Source of the DNA: CAZOEL01 sp964578835
GTDB lineage: Bacteria > Desulfobacterota > Syntrophobacteria > Syntrophobacterales > Syntrophobacteraceae
DNA: 64,000 nucleotides
Direction of reading: 5' to 3'
Assembly (NCBI GenBank): GCA_964578835.1
Contig: CAZOEL010000005.1
Coordinates: 1 to 64,000, forward strand
Of this stretch, positions 33,366-41,841 are shown piece by piece. Position 1 is the first letter of the stretch; each line of letters opens with the position of its first letter. Below the pieces are notes generated by a model. The model was not told the origin of the DNA, searched no databases, and saw only the letters and a list, made by a program, of their open reading frames with translations. Both the position numbers and the translations under genes were made by a program.

Positions 33366-34769
33366 CTATTGCTGCCCGTTTATGTATTCCAGGGCCTTGC
33401 GAAGACGCTTCAGAACCGCATCCTTGCCAAGGACGTCGATTATTTCAAAGATACCGGGGCTTACGGTTACTCCTGTCAATGCTACGCGAACCGGCTGCGC
33501 TACTTTGCCGAGTTTTACCCCCAACTCCTCGACCACCTGCTGAAAGGCTTTTTCGAGGCTTGTTTCATCGAAGGTCTCGAGAGGTTCGAAGGCGGCTATG
33601 AGCTTTTCGATCGACTCTCGCATCGCGGCCCCCAGGAACTTCTTGGCTGCCGCCGGATCGTACTCGACCTCGTCTGTCATGTAGAATCGCATGCCATCGG
33701 CCATCTCCACCAGAGTATGGGCGCGCGGCTGAAGCGTATGAACAGCCTTCGCCAGGTAGGAGGCGGGCTTCTTCGCATGACCGCGAGACTCCAAAAACGG
33801 CTCTATGAGAGGCGTCAAAGACTCGGGGCTTCTTTCTTTGATGTAATGAGCATTCAGCCAGAGAAGCTTTTCGTGATTGAAGACGCTGGGCGACTTTCCA
33901 ACGTTCTCGAGACTGAACTTTTCGATGAGCTCCTCCCGGCTGAACACCTCATCGTCCCCGTGAGACCATCCAAGGCGCACCAGGTAATTGATGAGAGCTT
34001 CCGGCAGGTATCCCATGTCCTTATAAGCCATGACGGAAGTTGCGCCGTGACGTTTGGAGAGGCGGGCGCGATCCTGGCCCAGTATCATCGGCACATGGGC
34101 GAAAAGAGGCAGTTCAACGCCAAGAGCTTGATAGAGAAGGATCTGGCGAGGCGTATTGTTGACATGATCATCCCCACGAATGACATGAGTGATGCCCATG
34201 GTCACATCATCCACGACGACCGCGAAGTTGTAGGTGGGGATTCCGTCGCTTCTCTGGAGCACCAGGTCGTCCAGTTCGGAATTTTCAAAAAAGATCGGTC
34301 CCTTGACCAGGTCGTTCAGAGCGGTTGCTCCCGCGTCCGGACATCGAAACCGAATGACCCTGTTGGGGCCGGGGCCGAGCCCACGATCTCGACAACGCCC
34401 GTCGTACTTGGGCTTTCTGCCTTCCGCCATGGCCGCCTTGCGGCGCGCTTCGAGCTCTTCGGGCGCGCAATCGCAATAATATGCATGTCCGGAGGCTAGA
34501 AGCTTTTCAAGGTGCTCTCGGTATGTATCCAATCGTTGAGTTTGGAAAAAAGGACCTTCATCCCATTCGAGCGAAAGCCATTCCATGGCGTCCAGGATGG
34601 CTTTGACCGATTCGTCCGTGGAGCGCACCTGGTCGGTGTCTTCAATTCTCAAAATAAACTTTCCTCCGAAGCGCCTGGCGAAAAGCCAGTTAAAAAGAGC
34701 AGTCCGCGCGCCTCCGATATGGAGATATCCGGTTGGACTGGGAGGAAATCGGGTTACAACTGGTTGCAT
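33366..34769 (-). CDS. gltX: Glutamyl-tRNA synthetase
   Basis: 467 residues, class I synthetase charging tRNA-Glu. HIGH signature appears as PSPTGYLHIGGARTALFNW and KMSKS as RARLSKRHGATS. The zinc-knuckle region YCDCAPEELEARRKAA continues to YDGRCRD. The C-terminal anticodon-binding part ends RLRKALEYINGQQ. Length is normal. A non-discriminating enzyme is possible, as no glnS is seen in the window. Stands upstream of the histidine kinase on the same strand, with a terminator between. Confidence 0.97.
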   Translation of the reverse strand: MQPVVTRFPPSPTGYLHIGGARTALFNWLFARRFGGKFILRIEDTDQVRSTDESVKAILDAMEWLSLEWDEGPFFQTQRLDTYREHLEKLLASGHAYYCDCAPEELEARRKAAMAEGRKPKYDGRCRDRGLGPGPNRVIRFRCPDAGATALNDLVKGPIFFENSELDDLVLQRSDGIPTYNFAVVVDDVTMGITHVIRGDDHVNNTPRQILLYQALGVELPLFAHVPMILGQDRARLSKRHGATSVMAYKDMGYLPEALINYLVRLGWSHGDDEVFSREELIEKFSLENVGKSPSVFNHEKLLWLNAHYIKERSPESLTPLIEPFLESRGHAKKPASYLAKAVHTLQPRAHTLVEMADGMRFYMTDEVEYDPAAAKKFLGAAMRESIEKLIAAFEPLETFDETSLEKAFQQVVEELGVKLGKVAQPVRVALTGVTVSPGIFEIIDVLGKDAVLKRLRKALEYINGQQ

Positions 34770-35069
34770 GAGTGCTGAGCTCCTTCTGCTTTATTATCTT
34801 AACAATACAATTTCTCAAGAGAGACAAAGTACTTATGAATAGCATACTCCCCGGCTAAACACAAGATGCTGTAACGTTGTTACGAAGAGCATGCGGCGGC
34901 TGGGGCGCATTCTACTAAACAACCCTCTTGCTCAACAGCCGCTCATCTGGCACTATGCTTGGTAAATGCCGTGCGTATGGAAAGCGTTGATAATGACAGA
35001 TGCCTGGATGACGGGACGCTCGAGGCTTGAGGATCAATGCGGGGAGCTCTTTGTGGAAAGGAAGGAATA
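34770..35069. other. Divergent intergenic region
   Basis: 300 bases between gltX and the lipoprotein gene, read away from each other. No gene, repeat or clear promoter pair recognised. AAAGGAAGGAA at 35058-35067 is the ribosome binding site for the lipoprotein. Confidence 0.4.
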
Positions 35070-35573
35070 ATGAGAGGAATTGCCTGCTTGCTGATTTTGT
35101 CCCTAGCATTGGGGACCCTTTCGGGATGCGGAGGGACGCGCGAGGAACCAATACTGGAGGCTCCCGCTCCAGCGAGAGTGGATAAGAGGATCAGAGTGAT
35201 CGATGTGACGAACAGCACGCGCGAGCTGTATGATGTTGACGCCATTGGCATGCTCTGGAATGGACTGAACGAATCTTTGATGAAAAGGGGCCTCCTCTGG
35301 ATGGGAGAGCCTTCCATCCCCGTTCTCAGGCTGGAAGCCTCCATTGTGGAATATAATAAAGGAAATGTGCTTCTCAGGCCTCTTGCGCTCCCGTGGGGGA
35401 AGACCGTTCTTTCCGTGAAGTGCGACTTGAAGGAAGACGGACGCATTGTCGCCACTGCGGAAAGCAAGCGCTCAGTGTCCGTTGGCGACAGGACCTTCAC
35501 GGTGGGGGCGTGGAAGAAGGTTTTTTCCGAAGTCGCCGAAGATGTCGTGAGACAGCTGTCTTCTAAGATATGA
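35070..35573 (+). CDS. Lipoprotein, unknown function
   Basis: 167 residues. Signal MRGIACLLILSLALGTLSGC ends in the lipobox LSGC. The mature part has VIDVTNSTRELYDVDAIGML, PVLRLEASIVEYNKGNVLLR and LSVKCDLKEDGRIVATAESK, resembling DUF4410-like envelope lipoproteins that take part in curli or LPS-type complexes; that link is weak. ATG 35070 is chosen for its AAGGAAGG site. Single gene. Confidence 0.75.
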   Translation: MRGIACLLILSLALGTLSGCGGTREEPILEAPAPARVDKRIRVIDVTNSTRELYDVDAIGMLWNGLNESLMKRGLLWMGEPSIPVLRLEASIVEYNKGNVLLRPLALPWGKTVLSVKCDLKEDGRIVATAESKRSVSVGDRTFTVGAWKKVFSEVAEDVVRQLSSKI

Positions 35574-35687
35574 TATCCCATTGGAGACAATCGTTTTGAC
35601 CCGGCCCTTCCATCTGGTTAAAATTCCTTGACAGTTGGCGGTGTATCTTTATACTTAACAATTTACGCATGCTGGCAAGGGGGTATG

Positions 35688-36239
35688 ATGCGGGTGCGTG
35701 TCGATGAAATACCGGATTCAGGGCGTTTCCTTCATTTTCATTGGGATGAAGATCGGCTGAGCCAGTTTCTGCCTCCTGATGATCCCTTTGAGATGAGACT
35801 GGCGCGTCCCGTTAATGTGGATCTGGAAATTTACAGGCGTGTGGATCATATTCGCATTCAGGGAGCTATCAAGGGCGTTCTACAGGTGTCCTGCCACCGT
35901 TGTCTGAAGCCCTTTTCCTGGCCGCTGGATGAAACGGTCGATGTCTTTCTCGTTGAAGAGCGACAAGTTCCGGAAGATGAGGAAATGGATCTGGACGAGG
36001 AAGAGCTCGAGTATGAGTTTTTTGACGGCGAAATAATAGAGATCGATCTGCTGGTTGCGGAACAAATTTTTCTTTCCCTGCCGTTCAAAGTCCTCTGCTC
36101 GGAGAATTGCCGCGGGTTGTGCGCGGGGTGCGGGGCGAATCTCAATGATGAGCCCTGTAGTTGTGAGAAAGATCGCGGCGATTCGCCTTTTGCGAAGTTG
36201 CGGTCGATCGAAGGGCGATTGCCCGGAGAAGAGACATAG
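35688..36239 (+). CDS. YceD/DUF177 family protein
   Basis: 183 residues with the DUF177 pattern: VSCHRCLKPFSWPLDETVDV, an acidic linker, then EIDLLVAEQIFLSLPFKVLC and CRGLCAGCGANLNDEPC, giving two CxxC pairs that may bind zinc. It nearly always precedes rpmF and plsX, as here. In bacteria it affects 23S rRNA maturation. Start: AAGGGGG at 35678-35683 favours ATG 35688 over 35685; the frame is open to 35628. First gene of the yceD-rpmF-plsX run. Confidence 0.9.
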   Translation: MRVRVDEIPDSGRFLHFHWDEDRLSQFLPPDDPFEMRLARPVNVDLEIYRRVDHIRIQGAIKGVLQVSCHRCLKPFSWPLDETVDVFLVEERQVPEDEEMDLDEEELEYEFFDGEIIEIDLLVAEQIFLSLPFKVLCSENCRGLCAGCGANLNDEPCSCEKDRGDSPFAKLRSIEGRLPGEET

Positions 36240-36382
36240 GATATCGGCCACAAGGAATACGTTAGAGGGGTTGAGGGCGCATTCCTGCGCCACTCGATCA
36301 CGCTATTTTGCGTCTAATCGAGAATTTGTGTTCAACTAACGGAAAAAATTGAAGCAGATTTGCTCAAAGAGGAGAAGTTGTC

Positions 36383-36565
36383 ATGGGTGTACCCAAAAGG
36401 AAAACGTCCAAGGCGCGACGCGACAAACGGCGCGCTCATCTTTCCCTGGTTGCGGCTTCTTTGTCCAGCTGCCCGCAGTGTAATGAAAAGCGCCTGCCGC
36501 ACCGCGTATGTCCGAATTGCGGTTTTTATAATGGCCGCGCCGTCTTGGAGTCCGAAGAAGAGTAG
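36383..36565 (+). CDS. rpmF: 50S ribosomal protein L32, zinc form
   Basis: 60 residues. MGVPKRKTSKARRDKRRAHL is the basic N-terminus, followed by CPQCNEKRLPHRVCPNC, two CxxC pairs that coordinate zinc. AAAGAGGAG lies about 7 bases before ATG 36383. Usual place between yceD and plsX. Confidence 0.97.
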   Translation: MGVPKRKTSKARRDKRRAHLSLVAASLSSCPQCNEKRLPHRVCPNCGFYNGRAVLESEEE

Positions 36566-36598
36566 GCCGGAAACTCTGCCGGCGGAAGGTGCATACCC

Positions 36599-37687
36599 AT
36601 GAGAATTGCGGTAGACGCCATGGGCGGCGACTATGCTCCTGAAGCCGTGGTGGAAGGAGCGCTCCTGGCGAAGCCGCAATGTCCGGCCGAGTTGGTTTTG
36701 TTCGGCAAAGAGACGCAGCTCCGAGAAATATTATCCCGGTTCGGCGCCGCTTCATCCGTGCAGGTGGTCCATGCGCCACAGACCATCGGTATGGGTGAAG
36801 CCGGACCCATGGCCATTCGTTGGAAGCGAGAGGCTTCTTTGAGCATGGCTATGCGGTTTCTGGCCGAAGGCTCGGTAGATGCGGTTGTCAGTGCGGGCAA
36901 CAGCTCGGCGATTGTGGCGACTGCGAAGCATTTCGTAGGCTTGGCCCCCGGTTTGCGGCGCCCGGCGATAGCCGTGCAGATCCCCACGCCCTCGGGGAAA
37001 GTGCTTTTGCTGGATGCTGGCGCCCATACAACAACCGATACCGTTCATCTGGCTCAATCCGCTGTGCTGGCGCACGTCTATCTGAAAATTACCGAAGGAC
37101 TGGATTCTCCTCGACTCGGATTGCTCAATGTGGGACAGGAGCCCAGCAAAGGTACGAAGGCCATTCAGCGCGCTTTTACCCTGCTTAAACGATCCCGCCT
37201 TCGTTTTGTTGGAAATGTCGAACCTCATGGCCTGTTTACAGATGAAGTCGATGCCGCTGTTGCTGACGGCTTTGTGGGAAATGTTGTGCTGAAGGTCTAT
37301 GAAGCTTTGTCTGAGACTTTCCTGAGGTTTCTCGACTCCCGCCTTGACCGATGCGTCGAAGTGGCGGCAAGGGATGAGCTTGAATCCTCATCCCGTTATC
37401 TTCACGGCCTTTTCAACTATGAAAAGGAAGGTGGGGCGCCTTTGCTGGGCGTGCGCAAAGCGGTTATAGTGGCCCACGGGCGGTCGCGGGGCTCAGCCGT
37501 TGCTGAGGCCATCCAGCAGGCTTTCCGCTCGATAAGGGATAAAGTGTGCGAGCGAATGAATGATTATCTGGAGCATGATCCGCTCTTGAGTGAATTGAAA
37601 CACTACAACGCCCTTTTAACCCTGGAGAACCTGAAAAGCAGGTGGGGATTTTACCAATCGGATGACGATTCGGCAAAAGACCGGTGA
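36599..37687 (+). CDS. plsX: Phosphate acyltransferase PlsX
   Basis: 362 residues. Converts acyl-ACP to acyl phosphate for phospholipid synthesis. MRIAVDAMGGDYAPEAVVEG, a central SAGNSSAIVATAKHFVG, and VADGFVGNVVLKVYE are family blocks. The usual fabH/fabD/acpP do not follow; instead an acyl-CoA dehydrogenase gene starts 49 bp later. Confidence 0.96.
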   Translation: MRIAVDAMGGDYAPEAVVEGALLAKPQCPAELVLFGKETQLREILSRFGAASSVQVVHAPQTIGMGEAGPMAIRWKREASLSMAMRFLAEGSVDAVVSAGNSSAIVATAKHFVGLAPGLRRPAIAVQIPTPSGKVLLLDAGAHTTTDTVHLAQSAVLAHVYLKITEGLDSPRLGLLNVGQEPSKGTKAIQRAFTLLKRSRLRFVGNVEPHGLFTDEVDAAVADGFVGNVVLKVYEALSETFLRFLDSRLDRCVEVAARDELESSSRYLHGLFNYEKEGGAPLLGVRKAVIVAHGRSRGSAVAEAIQQAFRSIRDKVCERMNDYLEHDPLLSELKHYNALLTLENLKSRWGFYQSDDDSAKDR

Positions 37688-37736
37688 AGCCTAGAAAAGC
37701 GGCGCTGGTATTTCCTGAAGAAAGGAGAAAGCGGTA

Positions 37737-38906
37737 GTGCATTACTTTCTTACTGAAGAACAGCAGATGATTCAAGACCTTGCGGCCCAGATAGCCAGGG
37801 AAAAGGTGCGACCCATACGGGCCGAGCTGGACGAGCAGGAAGAATTTCCGTGGGAGATTATGAAGATCCTCGCCGGCGCCGACCTCTTCGGGCTTTACAT
37901 TCCTGAAGCCTATGGCGGGATGGGCGGCGGCATTTTTGAAAATATTCTGGCGATCGAGCAGTTGGCTCAGGCGTGCATAGGCGTAGCGACATCTTTCGCC
38001 GCAAGCGGGCTGGGAGCGTATCCCATTATGCTATACGGCAGCGAGGAGATGAAGCAGAAGTATCTTCCTCAAATCGCAAGCGGAAAGAGAATGGCCGCTT
38101 TTGGCCTTACCGAATCGGGAGCTGGGAGCGATGTCTCCGGGATTCAGACAACGGCGGTCAAGGATGGCGATTATTATGTTCTGAACGGGACCAAGCAATG
38201 GATTACAAACGGCGGCGAGTCCGAGATCTATTCGGTCCTGGCCATTACGGATCGAACAAAAGGTCCCAGGGGAGCGAGCTTCTTCGTCGTGGAAACGGGA
38301 GACCCCGGCTTTTCTTTCGGTAAGAAAGAAAAGAAGCTCGGCATCAGGGCTTCGTCAACGCGCGAGCTCATCTTCCAGGACTGCCGAATTCATAAAGATC
38401 GACTCATCGGCCGTGAGGGGCTGGGCTTCATCATCGCCATGAAGACCTTCGATAAGTCTCGTCCCGGCATAGCCATTCTCGGCGTCGGGCTCTCTCAGGG
38501 AGCTTTGGATATCTCCGTAGAATACGCGCGCAAACGGGTTCAGTTCGGAAAGCCCATCATCGGCTTCCAGGCTATTCAACACAAGCTTGCCGATATGGCG
38601 ACCAAGACCGAGGCGGCTCGCGCTCTGGTCTATTCCGTGGCGCGGTATATGGATACGGATCCGCAGGACAGCAGCAAGGTCGCCGCCATTGCGAAGCTCT
38701 TCGCAGGCGATGTGGCGATGGAGGTTTCTACGGAAGCCGTCCAGGTTCTCGGAGGCTACGGGTATATGAAAGACTATCCCGTTGAGAAGATGATGCGTGA
38801 CGCCAAGATCCTCCAGATCTACGAAGGCACGAACGAAATCCAGAGAAATATCATCGGTCAGGAGCTCAACAAAGAATACGGCCGACTGAAAGAAAGCTTC
38901 TTTTAG
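37737..38906 (+). CDS. Acyl-CoA dehydrogenase (short/medium-chain type)
   Basis: 389 residues, FAD enzyme that oxidises acyl-CoA to enoyl-CoA, or the reverse. FAFGLTESGAGSDVSGIQTT binds FAD and substrate, and the catalytic Glu lies in LQIYEGTNEIQRNIIGQEL near the C-terminus, the position seen in butyryl-CoA dehydrogenases. GTG 37737 follows AAAGGAG at 10 bases. It is directly followed by etfB and etfA, its electron acceptors. Substrate chain length cannot be told from the sequence. Confidence 0.95.
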   Translation: MHYFLTEEQQMIQDLAAQIAREKVRPIRAELDEQEEFPWEIMKILAGADLFGLYIPEAYGGMGGGIFENILAIEQLAQACIGVATSFAASGLGAYPIMLYGSEEMKQKYLPQIASGKRMAAFGLTESGAGSDVSGIQTTAVKDGDYYVLNGTKQWITNGGESEIYSVLAITDRTKGPRGASFFVVETGDPGFSFGKKEKKLGIRASSTRELIFQDCRIHKDRLIGREGLGFIIAMKTFDKSRPGIAILGVGLSQGALDISVEYARKRVQFGKPIIGFQAIQHKLADMATKTEAARALVYSVARYMDTDPQDSSKVAAIAKLFAGDVAMEVSTEAVQVLGGYGYMKDYPVEKMMRDAKILQIYEGTNEIQRNIIGQELNKEYGRLKESFF

Positions 38907-38933
38907 AGCGGAGAAGAGGAGAAACGAGGATCC

Positions 38934-39725
38934 ATGCATATTGTCGTATGCATCAAGCAAGTGCCCGATACGAATAACGTTCGGATCGATCCCGACACCA
39001 ACACCCTGATTCGGCAGGGGGTCGAGTGTATTGTCAATCCTTTCGATCTTTTCGCTGTGGAGGCGGCTCTTCGAATCAAGGATGAAAACGACGCGAGGGT
39101 GACTGTCCTGACGATGGGACCTCTGCAGGCGGATGACGCCTTGAGGGAGATGATCTCCCGCGGTGTGGACGACGCCGTTCTCCTGAGCGACAGAGCCTTT
39201 GCGGGAGCGGATACCTGGGCCACGTCGACCACTCTTGCGGCCGCCGTTCGCAAGCTTGGGGACGTGGATCTCATTTTCTGCGGCAAGCAGGCGGTTGACG
39301 GAGATACCGCTCAGGTTGGCCCGGAGCTCGCTACGCTTCTGGATATTCCTTACGCTACCTTTGTAAAAAAAATAGAAAAATATGATGACAAGAGCCTGAA
39401 GATCACAAGACAAACAGACGAGGGGATGGAGGTCTGGAAGATTCCTACGCCTGCTTTGGTTACGGTTCTGAAAGATGTGGGGGATCCTCGGGTGCCGTCT
39501 CTGCGTCATAAGATGCGCGCGAAAAAGATTGAAATTCCCGTATGGGGAGCCTCTGAACTGGGACTTGACCCGAGCGCGGTCGGTCTTTGCGGATCGTACA
39601 CCCAGGTTGTTCGCGTCTTCAGCCCGCCTCGGCGCAGCAACAGAATACTGATCGAAGGGAGCGTGGAGGAGCAGGCCGAACAACTGTATCATTACCTCAA
39701 AGAAGCTAAGGTGCCCGGTCTATGA
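38934..39725 (+). CDS. etfB: Electron transfer flavoprotein beta subunit
   Basis: 263 residues. It starts HIVVCIKQVPDTNNVRIDPD, with the FAD/AMP-binding DDAVLLSDRAFAGADTWATS and the conserved FCGKQAVDGDTAQVGPELA block. The latter includes the segment that in bifurcating Etfs holds the second FAD. The stop overlaps etfA (ATGA at 39722), so translation is coupled. Confidence 0.95.
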   Translation: MHIVVCIKQVPDTNNVRIDPDTNTLIRQGVECIVNPFDLFAVEAALRIKDENDARVTVLTMGPLQADDALREMISRGVDDAVLLSDRAFAGADTWATSTTLAAAVRKLGDVDLIFCGKQAVDGDTAQVGPELATLLDIPYATFVKKIEKYDDKSLKITRQTDEGMEVWKIPTPALVTVLKDVGDPRVPSLRHKMRAKKIEIPVWGASELGLDPSAVGLCGSYTQVVRVFSPPRRSNRILIEGSVEEQAEQLYHYLKEAKVPGL

Positions 39726-40924
39726 AAGTCATTATCGACCCCAAAAAGTGCGTGGTTTGTGGAGTTTGCTCCGAGGTCTGCCCGGTTGGAGCGATAACGA
39801 TGACGGAGACCGCCGCCAACGTTTCGGATGAGTGTACGCTTTGCAGCATGTGTGTGGATACGTGTGAATTTGAAGCCATTTCGCTTCCCAAAGCGGGCTC
39901 GGGCTTGAGCGCGGTCGAAGACCTTGCTGGTTACAGGGGTGTGTGCGTCTTTGCCGAATGGCGAGACGGAGAAGTTCACAAAGTTAGCCACGAGTTGCTG
40001 AGCGCGGGCAGGGTGCTGGCCGATAAGCTGGGAGTCTCGCTGACGGCGATTCTGCTGGGCCACGAGCTCGCTGCGGGGCTTGCCGAAGAGCTTGTCTTTT
40101 ACGGAGCAGACGTGGTCTATGTGGTGGATCGGCCCGAGCTTGCCAGGTTTACGGATGAGGCCTACGCCAATGTGCTGACTGAGCTGATCAGGCAGAATAA
40201 GCCGGAAATTCTTCTCGCGGGCGCCACAAGCATCGGCCGCTCGTTCATTCCTCGGGTTGCCGCCTCCCTTCAAACCGGTCTGACCGCTGATTGCACCGAT
40301 CTCGATATAAGCGAAGAAGGACTTCTTCTCCAGACGCGGCCCGCCTTCGGCGGCAACGTTATGGCGACGATCGTCTGCGCCTCGAGGCGACCTCAAATGG
40401 CCACGGTTCGCCCGAAGGTCATGAGGCCCGAGAGAAGACCCGAGCACCAGGGCAGGATCGAAGCTGTGGCCGTTCCCGACGAGTGGGTGAAGAGTCGGGT
40501 CGAGGTGTTGGAGATCATTCCGGAAAAGGATCAGACCGCAAAGCTCTCCGAAGCCGATGTTATCGTGGCTGGCGGCCGAGGGCTGAGAAAAGCTGAGAAC
40601 TTCGCTCTGGTTGAAAACGTCGCGCAGTTGCTCAATGGCGCGGTTGGAGCGTCTCGCAGCGTTGTTGAGGAAGGCTGGATTGCTCCTTCTCATCAAGTTG
40701 GCCAGACTGGGCGCACTGTCGCCCCCACCCTGTACGTTGCAGTGGGGATCGCCGGAGCCATACAACATGTGGTCGGCATGCAGGGCTCAAAGGTGATCGT
40801 GGCCGTGAACAAGGATCCGATGGCGCCGATCTTCGACATTGCGACCTACGGAGTGGTTGCGGATCTTTTCGAGCTTCTTCCCGCTTTTGCTCGAAAGATC
40901 AAGCAGGAGAGAGGCGAAAGCTAA
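39722..40924 (+). CDS. etfA: Electron transfer flavoprotein alpha subunit with N-terminal ferredoxin domain
   Basis: 400 residues, about 70 longer than plain EtfA. Residues 1-60 form a two-cluster ferredoxin domain: CVVCGVCSEVCPVGA and CTLCSMCVDTCEFEA (the second lacks the usual Pro after the last Cys). The EtfA core follows, with a C-terminal FAD domain including SRSVVEEGWIAPSHQVGQTG and VAVGIAGAIQHVVGMQ. Such extended EtfA proteins occur with bifurcating enzymes, for example caffeyl-CoA reductase CarE. This points to a ferredoxin or cluster-relay link for the dehydrogenase upstream; inference. Confidence 0.93.
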   Translation: MKVIIDPKKCVVCGVCSEVCPVGAITMTETAANVSDECTLCSMCVDTCEFEAISLPKAGSGLSAVEDLAGYRGVCVFAEWRDGEVHKVSHELLSAGRVLADKLGVSLTAILLGHELAAGLAEELVFYGADVVYVVDRPELARFTDEAYANVLTELIRQNKPEILLAGATSIGRSFIPRVAASLQTGLTADCTDLDISEEGLLLQTRPAFGGNVMATIVCASRRPQMATVRPKVMRPERRPEHQGRIEAVAVPDEWVKSRVEVLEIIPEKDQTAKLSEADVIVAGGRGLRKAENFALVENVAQLLNGAVGASRSVVEEGWIAPSHQVGQTGRTVAPTLYVAVGIAGAIQHVVGMQGSKVIVAVNKDPMAPIFDIATYGVVADLFELLPAFARKIKQERGES

Positions 40925-41055
40925 TATGAGGCGGCAAAAGTCCCGGGCCCGGAATTTCTTATCCGGCATCCGGTAACTGGCATCCAGCCTGTCTGGCGGT
41001 CTTGACATAATTTTTTGGGAATATGACAATAGCTGTGAATGGAGGAGTGTACGGT

Positions 41056-41799
41056 ATGAGTGAAAAGCGCGTGATCGTGATCACCGGCGCCGGTCGTGGG
41101 ATTGGACGGGCCATCGCCACAGCGATGGCCAAGCCCGGCTGTGAGATCATCCTGAATGATATTGCAGGCTGCGATACAATCGAGGAGAGTGTGGCTGCTG
41201 TCAAGGCTCAGGGCGCAGCTCCTCACGTGAGGCTTTTCAACGTATCGGATGAAGAAGCGGTAAAAGAGAACTTCAAAGAGATAGCAAAGACGTTTGATCG
41301 TCTGGACATCCTTGTCAACAACGCCGGAGTGACGAGAGACAACCTTGTGCCTCTTATGAAGACCTCCCAGTGGGATGATGTGCTGAACATCAACCTGAAG
41401 AGCGTGTTTCTCTGCTCCCAGGCGGTAGTGAAAACCATGATGAAGCAGAGATACGGCCGCATCATTAATCTGGCGTCCATAGTGGGCGTCATGGGAAATG
41501 CGGGACAAAGCAATTATGCGGCTTCTAAAGCGGGGGTCATAGGCTTTACCCGCTCTCTCGCTCGTGAGGTGGTCTCCAGAAATATCACCGTAAACGCCGT
41601 CGCGCCGGGATTCATCGAAACTGAAATGACGCGCAGCCTTCCCGAGAAAGCCAGAGAAGCGTTGCTTGCGCAGATACCCGCCGGCCGTTACGGTTCCCCT
41701 GAAGAGATTGCCGAGACGGTAAAATTCCTTGCTTCTGACGTCGCCGGCTATATTACGGGCCAGGTGATTCATGTCAACGGCGGGATGTTCATGGGCTAA
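41056..41799 (+). CDS. fabG: 3-oxoacyl-ACP reductase FabG
   Basis: 247 residues, short-chain dehydrogenase. NAD(P) loop VITGAGRGIGRAIATAMAK, NNAGVTRD, the Ser-Tyr-Lys triad in INLASIVGVMGNAGQSNYAA-SK, and the end ITGQVIHVNGGMFMG. ATG 41056 has GGAGGAG 8 bases before it. The upstream frame to 41023 is not needed. It is 42 bp before fabF; acpP, which usually lies between these two, is absent. Confidence 0.92.
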   Translation: MSEKRVIVITGAGRGIGRAIATAMAKPGCEIILNDIAGCDTIEESVAAVKAQGAAPHVRLFNVSDEEAVKENFKEIAKTFDRLDILVNNAGVTRDNLVPLMKTSQWDDVLNINLKSVFLCSQAVVKTMMKQRYGRIINLASIVGVMGNAGQSNYAASKAGVIGFTRSLAREVVSRNITVNAVAPGFIETEMTRSLPEKAREALLAQIPAGRYGSPEEIAETVKFLASDVAGYITGQVIHVNGGMFMG

Positions 41800-41841
41800 G
41801 GTAGGCGCGTTGTTGTCGGGTTGATTATCGGAGAGAAAGGT

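Noticed and set aside
33369..34499. 376-codon open frame antisense to gltX
   Set aside because: Shadow of a GC-rich conserved gene; gltX on the other strand has every signature motif.
38355..39692. 445-codon frame antisense to the acyl-CoA dehydrogenase and etfB
   Set aside because: It spans two clear genes on the other strand and lacks motif or start signals.
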